64,000 bases of DNA, taken from the NCBI RefSeq assembly GCF_009765875.1, contig NZ_LMUP01000016.1, positions 146,151-210,150 on the forward strand. The letters are read 5' to 3'. The stretch comes from Pedobacter sp. L105 (lineage in GTDB: Bacteria > Bacteroidota > Bacteroidia > Sphingobacteriales > Sphingobacteriaceae). Within the stretch, counting starts at the first letter, position 1, and each line of letters starts with the position of its first letter. Under the pieces are notes generated by a model. The model did no database searches. It was not told the origin of the DNA and saw nothing but the letters and a program-made list of their open reading frames with translations. Both the position numbers and the translations under genes were made by a program. Of this stretch, positions 58,590 to 64,000 are shown one piece after another.

Positions 58590-59192
58590 ATGATGAGTAC
58601 CCTGTGCAATAAAATTTTTCAGGATGTGATCAATGATTATCATGTGCATAATCAAATCGATCATCCAATTGAAAATCCCTATACCGGTGATACGATTGAA
58701 CATCTGCTTTATCTGAAATGCTGGATAGACACCGTGCAATGGCATATGGAAGATGTAGTGCGTAACCCGGAGATCAATCCTGCAGAAGGTTTACACTGGA
58801 AAAGACGCATTGACGGATCCAACCAGGAAAGAACCGATGTGGTAGAATATATTGACAGTTTTTTTCTTGAAAAATTTGCCGGCATTCAGCCTGTTGAAAA
58901 TGCAAAGATCAATTCAGAAAGCCCTGCATGGGTGGTTGACAGGTTGTCTATTCTTGCGTTAAAGGTTTATCACATGAAAGAGGAAACCTTACGTCAGGAT
59001 GCCAATCCATCACATATCCAGGCCTGTACGGATAAGTTAAACATCCTGCTAAACCAGAGAACTGACCTATCCAATAGTTTAGATGAACTGCTGGCAGACA
59101 TTGAATCTGGTCAAAAATATATGAAAGTATATAAGCAGATGAAAATGTATAACGACCCGTCTTTAAATCCTGTTCTTTACCAAAATAAATAG
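58590..59192 (+). CDS. DUF4254-family protein
   Basis: The 200-residue protein is helical and acidic, with conserved W-H-M-E-D near 52-56, K-R-R-I-D-G-S-N-Q-E-R-T-D near 70-83 and S-P-A-W-V-V-D-R-L-S. This pattern marks DUF4254, whose function is not known. It is often found beside glycosyltransferases of family 9, as here: the next gene starts 3 bp later. It may modify or assist an envelope glycan pathway; that is inference. Confidence 0.87.
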   Translation: MMSTLCNKIFQDVINDYHVHNQIDHPIENPYTGDTIEHLLYLKCWIDTVQWHMEDVVRNPEINPAEGLHWKRRIDGSNQERTDVVEYIDSFFLEKFAGIQPVENAKINSESPAWVVDRLSILALKVYHMKEETLRQDANPSHIQACTDKLNILLNQRTDLSNSLDELLADIESGQKYMKVYKQMKMYNDPSLNPVLYQNK

Positions 59193-59195
59193 GTC

Positions 59196-60236
59196 ATGTC
59201 CAGGCAGCCAGGCTTACTGATCATCCGTTTTTCGGCCATGGGAGATGTAGCAATGACGGCTCCGGTACTGAAAGAGCTCAATAGCCATTATCCGGATGTA
59301 AAACTGACCGTGGTAAGCCGCACTTTGTTTGCCCCCTTCTTTGAGGGTATTCCAAATCTCAATTTTTACGCTTTTGATCCTAAAGGAAAACATAAAGGAT
59401 TTTTAGGACTGATCAGGCTGTTCATGGAGCTCCGGCAGTTTCAGGTTACTGCCGTCGCAGACCTGCATAACAACCTGCGAAGCAGAATTATCGGTATTCT
59501 TTTTTTCCTTTGCGGGATAAAAACCATCAGGGTGGATAAAGCAAGGGCAGAAAAAAAGAAACTCACACGGAGGAAAGAAAAAATCATGCAGCCCCTGCTG
59601 CCGATGACAGAAAGATATGCCGCAGTTTTTAGCGCTCTGGGTTTTCCTTTCGTGCTAAAAAACAAACTCCATCCTTTACAACCCGAAACTTTAAGCAACG
59701 AATTGAACTTACTCACCGGGTTACATGAAAACCGTAAATGGGTTGGTATAAGTCCTTTTGCACAGCACCTGCAAAAAGTATATCCGCTGGATAAAATGGA
59801 AAAAGTAATCTTAAAACTCGCAGCCGAAGGTTATCTCCTTTTTATTTTCGGCGGTGGCGAGGAAGAGAAAAATATAGCCAAAAAATGGGAAGATCAGCAC
59901 CAGAATATCCGGTCTGTGATCGGAAAGGTAAATCTTACCCAGGAGCTGAAGCTCATTTCCAATTTAGACCTGATGTTAAGCATGGATTCATCAGGTATGC
60001 ATCTTGCCTCACTAAAGGGCGTTCCCGTAGTCTCTATCTGGGGCGCTACGCATCCTTATACGGGATTTTTGGGTTATGGCCAGTCTATCGATGATGCCTT
60101 GCAAATAGAGTTATACTGCAGGCCTTGTTCAGTATATGGCAATGTGCCTTGTTATCGTGGCGACCTGGCCTGTATGAACAATTTATCCGAAACAGTTGTT
60201 ATCAACAAAGTAATCAGCAAATTAAATTATGGCTAA
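59196..60236 (+). CDS. Glycosyltransferase family 9 (heptosyltransferase-like)
   Basis: The GT-B protein of 346 residues starts L-L-I-I-R-F-S-A-M-G-D-V-A-M-T-A-P, as in ADP-heptose transferases of lipopolysaccharide synthesis. The C-terminal nucleotide-sugar site has G-I-S-P-F-A-Q-H, D-S-S-G-M-H-L-A-S-L-K-G-V-P-V-V-S-I-W-G-A-T-H-P. The sugar is not certain in Bacteroidota. Its C-terminus has a four-Cys stretch (C-R-P-C...C-Y-R-G-D-L-A-C), common in the family. It is coupled with DUF4254 upstream and overlaps sixA by 8 bp. Confidence 0.88.
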   Translation: MSRQPGLLIIRFSAMGDVAMTAPVLKELNSHYPDVKLTVVSRTLFAPFFEGIPNLNFYAFDPKGKHKGFLGLIRLFMELRQFQVTAVADLHNNLRSRIIGILFFLCGIKTIRVDKARAEKKKLTRRKEKIMQPLLPMTERYAAVFSALGFPFVLKNKLHPLQPETLSNELNLLTGLHENRKWVGISPFAQHLQKVYPLDKMEKVILKLAAEGYLLFIFGGGEEEKNIAKKWEDQHQNIRSVIGKVNLTQELKLISNLDLMLSMDSSGMHLASLKGVPVVSIWGATHPYTGFLGYGQSIDDALQIELYCRPCSVYGNVPCYRGDLACMNNLSETVVINKVISKLNYG

Positions 60237-60735
60237 ACAATTGATACTGGTAAGACACGGGAAATCTGACCAGCATACCGAAAGCGGCAAGTCAGATTTC
60301 GACAGGCCATTAAATCACAGGGGCAATAAAAATGCACCGGAAATGGCAGAGCGGTTAATCAAAAAAAACCTGGTTGCGGAATTAATCGTGAGCAGCCCCG
60401 CAAAGAGGGCATTGACCACGGCACAGCATTTTGCCGAGGTCTGGGAAATACCCAAAAAAAGTATTCAGCTGGAACCAACCATTTATGAAGCCAATACTAC
60501 GGCTTTGCTGAAAGTAGTAAACCGGCTGGACAATGATTTTGACAGGATTGCCCTTTTTGGACATAATCCAGGTTTAACCGACTTCATTAATTACCTGGCC
60601 GACGCACATGTATATAATTTACCTACAGCCGGTCTGGTGGTCATAGATTTCCCTTTTGATGACTGGTTATTGATCAGCAGGCATACAGGAAATCTATTGT
60701 TACTGGATAGTCCAAAAAATGGCGATGACGATTAA
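60229..60735 (+). CDS. sixA: SixA-like phosphohistidine phosphatase
   Basis: The 168-residue histidine-phosphatase protein has the catalytic R-H-G motif (His10) in L-I-L-V-R-H-G-K-S, S-S-P-A-K-R-A near 58 and the second His in F-G-H-N-P-G-L-T (about 111). SixA removes phosphate from His of Hpt proteins and of the nitrogen PTS. An Hpt protein is encoded 5.7 kb upstream, but no link is shown. It starts 8 bp inside the glycosyltransferase gene. The stop overlaps the convergent AMP nucleosidase by 4 bp. Confidence 0.88.
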   Translation: MAKQLILVRHGKSDQHTESGKSDFDRPLNHRGNKNAPEMAERLIKKNLVAELIVSSPAKRALTTAQHFAEVWEIPKKSIQLEPTIYEANTTALLKVVNRLDNDFDRIALFGHNPGLTDFINYLADAHVYNLPTAGLVVIDFPFDDWLLISRHTGNLLLLDSPKNGDDD

Positions 60736-61601
60736 AAATGCAGGTGTTTAACTGTCAGACCGTTGTTGATCAGTTGTTTCAGTGAATCTATGCCAATCCT
60801 TAAATGTGTCTCTACATAGGTATTGGTAACACTGCTATCGCTTTCCGCAGTTTTCACCCCTTCAGGAATCATAGGCTGATCTGATACAAGCAATAATGCA
60901 CCGGTTGGAATTTTATTGGCAAAACCAGTTGTAAAGATTGTTGCAGTCTCCATATCTACAGCCATCGCCCTTAATGTTTTCAGGTATTTCTTGAAATTTT
61001 TATCGTGCTCCCAAACCCTGCGGTTAGTGGTATAACAAGTGCCAGTCCAGTAATCGCGCGAATGGTCCCTTATCGTTGTCGAGATTGCTTTCTGCAAAGC
61101 AAAAGAGGGTAATGCAGGCACTTCGGCAGGCATATAATCTGTAGATGTTCCTTCGCCCCTGATCGCTGCGATAGGTAAGATCAGATCGCCTAGCTGGTTC
61201 TTCTTTTTCAATCCCCCGCATTTACCCAAAAACAGAACTGCCTTCGGCATAATCGCTGTCAGCAAGTCCATCATAGTTGCCGCCATCGGGCTGCCCATAC
61301 CAAAGTTAATAATGGTGATCCCGTTTGCTGTTACACTTTGCATCGGTTTATCCAATCCCATAATAGGCGCATTGTCGTTCCATTCAGAAAACATCTGCAC
61401 ATACCTGCTAAAGTTAGTCAGCAGGATATATTGTCCAAAATCTTCCAGTGTTCTTCCTGTGTATCTTGGAAGCCAGTTTTTTACAATATCGCCCTTGGTT
61501 TTCAAACCTGATTTAACAGGGGATTCTACTTCTTTAACTTTCTTTGCTTTTGCGACGATAACTTCATCTTTTTTCACTTCTTTTTCTTCATTCATATTCA
61601 T
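60732..61601 (-). CDS. amn: AMP nucleosidase
   Basis: AMP nucleosidase cleaves AMP to adenine and ribose 5-phosphate and helps set the adenylate pool. The 289-residue protein has a Lys-rich N-terminal tail (about 1-35), then a phosphorylase-type fold with N-F-G-M-G-S-P-M-A-A, L-F-L-G-K-C-G-G and the ribose-binding A-V-D-M-E-T-A-T-I-F. It lacks the N-terminal regulatory domain of the long E. coli Amn, as in other Bacteroidota. The ATG at 61601 is followed by an in-frame ATG two codons later. A single gene convergent with sixA. Confidence 0.88.
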   Translation of the reverse strand: MNMNEEKEVKKDEVIVAKAKKVKEVESPVKSGLKTKGDIVKNWLPRYTGRTLEDFGQYILLTNFSRYVQMFSEWNDNAPIMGLDKPMQSVTANGITIINFGMGSPMAATMMDLLTAIMPKAVLFLGKCGGLKKKNQLGDLILPIAAIRGEGTSTDYMPAEVPALPSFALQKAISTTIRDHSRDYWTGTCYTTNRRVWEHDKNFKKYLKTLRAMAVDMETATIFTTGFANKIPTGALLLVSDQPMIPEGVKTAESDSSVTNTYVETHLRIGIDSLKQLINNGLTVKHLHF

Positions 61602-61685
61602 TCAATTTTAGGTATTCCGGTCATCTATAATGAACATCGCTATGGAGAACGTTTCATTAAATCATTTTTGCTGAAATAACAAGAT

Positions 61686-61714
61686 AAAAAAAAATCCCCG
61701 TTAAAACGGGGATT
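61686..61714 (-). terminator. Terminator of the tig-clpP-clpX region
   Basis: AATCCCCGTT and AACGGGGATT form a perfect 10-bp stem. The A-run at 61686-61692 gives a U-tract on the minus strand. It lies directly after the clpX stop. Confidence 0.88.
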
Positions 61715-61718
61715 AAAT

Positions 61719-62960
61719 TTAAGCTGCTTTTAACTTTTTAAAGTCGGCCTTTTCGAATTTCTCAATCGCGTAATCGAGCGAGATGACCAGCTCTTTGATA
61801 CTCGTATCGGAGGGAATGTCAAACATCGCATCCAGCATGATTGCTTCGCAAATAGACCTTAGTCCCCTTGCACCCAGTTTATATTCCATTGCTTTATCTA
61901 CAATGAAGTCCAGGACATCATCTTCAAACACCAGTTTCACACCTTCAAATTCAAACAGTTTCACATACTGACGGAACAAAGAATTTTTAGGTTCCGTTAA
62001 TATATTACGCAGTGCTTGTTTATCCAGTGGATTAAGGTGCGTAAGTACAGGAACACGACCAATTAGTTCAGGGATCAGCCCGAAGGACTTTAAATCCTGA
62101 GGCGTGATATATTTGTATAAGTTATCCAGATCAAGTTCAGTATCGTCCTTTTTCACTTTATAACCTACAGCCTGTGTACGTAACCTGTTGGCGATTTTGC
62201 GTTCGATACCATCAAATGCACCACCACAGATAAACAGGATATTATTCGTATTTACCGGGATCATCTTCTGATCAGGGTGTTTACGTCCTCCCTGAGGGGG
62301 AACGTTTACCACTGTACCTTCAAGGATCTTCAGTAATGCCTGTTGCACGCCTTCTCCAGATACATCTCTGGTAATAGAAGGGTTGTCACTTTTACGTGCT
62401 ACCTTATCTACCTCGTCAATGTAAACGATTCCGCGTTCTGCAGAAGCCACATCATAATCTGCTGCCTGAAGCAAACGGGTAAGAATACTTTCCACATCTT
62501 CTCCAACATAACCTGCTTCTGTTAATACAGTAGCATCACAGATACAAAAAGGCACATGCAGTATCTTAGCAATAGTTTTGGCCAGTAAAGTTTTACCTGT
62601 ACCAGTTTCACCAACAAGCATAATGTTTGATTTTTCAATCTCCACTTCATCTTCCTGGTCTACCTTTTGTCCCAGCCTTTTATAATGGTTATATACCGCT
62701 ACAGAAAGCACTTTTTTGGCGTCATCCTGACCAATTACATACTGATCAATGTGGGCCTTAATCTCCATTGGCTTAAGGAGGGTCAAGGAGGTATCCAGGG
62801 ATTTAGCTTGTTTATTGCCAAATTCCTGCAGCACCAGCTGATTAGCCTGCGTCACACATTTATCGCAAATGTATGCATCAAGCCCTTCAATAAGCATTAA
62901 AGTATCCTGCTTACTTGATCCGCAAAAAGAACAACGTGATTCTTTCGTTTGTTTAGCCAT
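61719..62960 (-). CDS. clpX: ATP-dependent Clp protease ATP-binding subunit ClpX
   Basis: ClpX is the AAA+ unfoldase that feeds ClpP. The N-terminal zinc-binding domain has C-S-F-C (Cys10/13) and C-D-K-C (near 32-35). Walker A is G-E-T-G-T-G-K-T (about 117-124) and Walker B Y-I-D-E-V-D-K. Pore loop G-Y-V-G and the I/L-G-F loop region R-T-Q-A-V-G-Y are as expected. The 413-residue length is normal. Its ATG lies 3 bp after the clpP stop, so both are on one transcript. Confidence 0.98.
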   Translation of the reverse strand: MAKQTKESRCSFCGSSKQDTLMLIEGLDAYICDKCVTQANQLVLQEFGNKQAKSLDTSLTLLKPMEIKAHIDQYVIGQDDAKKVLSVAVYNHYKRLGQKVDQEDEVEIEKSNIMLVGETGTGKTLLAKTIAKILHVPFCICDATVLTEAGYVGEDVESILTRLLQAADYDVASAERGIVYIDEVDKVARKSDNPSITRDVSGEGVQQALLKILEGTVVNVPPQGGRKHPDQKMIPVNTNNILFICGGAFDGIERKIANRLRTQAVGYKVKKDDTELDLDNLYKYITPQDLKSFGLIPELIGRVPVLTHLNPLDKQALRNILTEPKNSLFRQYVKLFEFEGVKLVFEDDVLDFIVDKAMEYKLGARGLRSICEAIMLDAMFDIPSDTSIKELVISLDYAIEKFEKADFKKLKAA

Positions 62961-62963
62961 TAT

Positions 62964-63665
62964 CTATTTTTTATCCTTGTTGGCATTTGAGCCTAATACT
63001 TCGTCAATCATTCCAAAGCTTTTAGCTTCATCAGCTTTCATCCAATAATCACGGTCTGAAGCTTTTTCTACCCATTCGTAACTTTGTCCTGAGTGGTTAG
63101 AAATGATATCATATAATTCTTTTTTCAATTTAAGCATCTCTCTTAAGTTGATCTCCATATCTGAAGCCACACCTTGAGAACCTCCGGAAGGTTGGTGGAT
63201 CATCACACGTGAGTGAGGTAATGCAGCACGTTTTCCGGCAGCACCAGCTACCAGTAATACAGCACCCATTGAAGCCGCCATACCGGTACAGATCGTAGCT
63301 ACATCAGGAGTGATATATTGCATGGTATCATAAATACCTAATCCTGCATAAACGGAACCACCTGGTGAGTTGATATAAATTTGTATGTCCCTGTTGTTAT
63401 CTGTTGATTGAAGGAACAATAACTGCGCCTGTATGATATTTGCATTTCCATCATGAATGGCATCACCTAAAAAGATAATCCTGTCCATCATTAAACGTGA
63501 AAACACATCCATCTGAGCAACATTTAACTGACGCTCTTCGATAATATAGGGAGTCATGCTTTTTGGATCGCTGTTGGTACGACCGATAAAACGATCAACA
63601 TTTAATCCATTGATACGGTGATGTTTAACTGCGTATTTTCTAAATTCGTCTTTATCTATATTCAT
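62964..63665 (-). CDS. clpP: ATP-dependent Clp protease proteolytic subunit ClpP
   Basis: ClpP forms the 14-subunit serine protease of the ClpXP machine. The catalytic Ser lies in G-M-A-A-S-M-G (about 132), His in M-I-H-Q-P-S-G-G (about 157), and the Asp near 206. The length, 233 residues, is longer than the E. coli enzyme mainly through a basic N-terminal stretch (K-H-H-R-I-N-G-L-N-V-D-R-F-I). Translation starts at the ATG at 63665, inside a tandemly repeated leader. Confidence 0.97.
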   Translation of the reverse strand: MNIDKDEFRKYAVKHHRINGLNVDRFIGRTNSDPKSMTPYIIEERQLNVAQMDVFSRLMMDRIIFLGDAIHDGNANIIQAQLLFLQSTDNNRDIQIYINSPGGSVYAGLGIYDTMQYITPDVATICTGMAASMGAVLLVAGAAGKRAALPHSRVMIHQPSGGSQGVASDMEINLREMLKLKKELYDIISNHSGQSYEWVEKASDRDYWMKADEAKSFGMIDEVLGSNANKDKK

Positions 63666-63811
63666 CTGTATGTTATTTTATTGTTTTTTTAGTTGTCAGA
63701 TGGAGCTCGCGAAGGGCTCGGTTCATCTGTATGTTATTTTATTGTTTTTTAGTTGTCAGATGGAGCTCACAAAGAGCTCGGTTCATCTGTATATAATTAT
63801 TGTTTGTTAAT
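63661..63811. repeat. Tandem repeat of the clpP leader region
   Basis: A 60-61-bp unit starting TTCATCTGTATGTTATTTTA begins at 63661, 63722 and 63782. The first two copies are complete and differ by a few bases. The third is partial and diverges after about 25 bases. Each full copy has the CATCTG...CAGATG inverted pair and a GAGCTC-type hairpin. On the minus strand, the first copy contains the clpP start codon, so the others are upstream duplicates of its leader. Confidence 0.9.
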
Positions 63812-63889
63812 TATCTATCTCAACAGCTTCCAAAGTAATTAAACTAAGTTGGCAATTTATTTGGTTATTGTAAAATTAAAAATAGCTGA

Positions 63890-63924
63890 TAAAAAATAAG
63901 GCGGCTTGATTAAAGCCGCCTTAT
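63890..63924 (-). terminator. Terminator downstream of tig
   Basis: AAGGCGGCTT (63898-63907) pairs with AAGCCGCCTT (63913-63922). The A-run at 63891-63896 gives a U-tract on the minus strand. It separates tig from clpP. Confidence 0.85.
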
Positions 63925-63960
63925 GATAAGATTAAAGAAATTTAAAAATCTTCTGACAGA

Positions 63961-64000
63961 TTAATTCATCTCTATAAATTTATTATAAGCTATATCTTTT
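63961..64000 (-). CDS. tig: C-terminal fragment of a gene, probably trigger factor
   Basis: The minus strand, read from the window edge, gives the codons K-D-I-A-Y-N-K-F-I-E-M-N and TAA. Trigger factor proteins of Sphingobacteriaceae, as I recall, end with a similar stretch, and tig-clpP-clpX is a conserved order. Only 12 codons are visible, so the call rests mostly on context. The rest of the gene lies beyond the window. Confidence 0.5.
   Translation of the reverse strand, partial: KDIAYNKFIEMN

Overview
The window is a stretch of a Bacteroidota chromosome, most likely a Pedobacter-like member of the Sphingobacteriaceae. The evidence is the AT-rich intergenic DNA, start codons without Shine-Dalgarno sequences, promoters of the TTG-N19-TAnnTTTG type, the fused MurF-alanine racemase, the Rho protein with a long Asn/Gln-rich insertion, and gene families common in this phylum (DUF2851, DUF4254, DUF2147). 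Most of the window is a housekeeping chromosome. No insertion sequence, prophage or CRISPR array was seen.

Layout. 1-9.1 kb: a truncated glyceraldehyde-3-phosphate dehydrogenase, a secreted M28 peptidase, a secreted S41 protease, a lolD operon with a degenerate HAD-like protein and an orphan ATP-grasp N-domain, sucC and asnS. 9.1-12.4 kb: three palindromic elements that share one core but sit inside terminator-like hairpins, and two inverted copies of a roughly 300-bp unit that flank a glutamate synthase-like gene and a YciO/Sua5 gene. 12.4-16.2 kb: a partial trp operon (trpD-F-B-A, no trpE, trpG or trpC) preceded by a 17-codon leader peptide with three consecutive Trp codons and a complete attenuator. 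16.2-25.4 kb: a Kir-type channel, an esterase, an SDR, recR, a sodium symporter, a LOG-family protein, DUF502, murF-alr and recX. 25.4-26.1 kb: a duplicated tRNA-Gly/tRNA-Leu cassette with a textbook Bacteroidota promoter and a strong terminator. 26.1-28.6 kb: an NAD(P)-binding oxidoreductase with foreign features, then an AraC regulator and an SDR.

29.0-37.7 kb holds the most interesting accessory block. Eight co-directional, nearly gapless genes encode an alpha/beta hydrolase with Cys at the nucleophile position, an acetoacetate decarboxylase-like protein, three small membrane proteins, a patatin, a membrane-attached metallophosphoesterase and a cholesterol oxidase-like GMC oxidoreductase. 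I infer a membrane-associated lipid or sterol-like oxidation and hydrolysis system. I do not know a named pathway for it.

37.8-64 kb returns to core functions: an outer-membrane protein, M28 peptidase, Rdx protein, BNR-repeat and DUF2147 proteins, a flavin monooxygenase, two tRNA-Leu genes that bracket a small toxin-like gene pair, an MBL hydrolase, lolA-ftsK, PspC, DUF2851, pyrF, rho, pssA, an Hpt protein, folK, sppA, a PolX-like protein with a degraded polymerase site, DUF4254, a glycosyltransferase, sixA, an AMP nucleosidase, and tig-clpP-clpX with a tandem duplication of the clpP leader.
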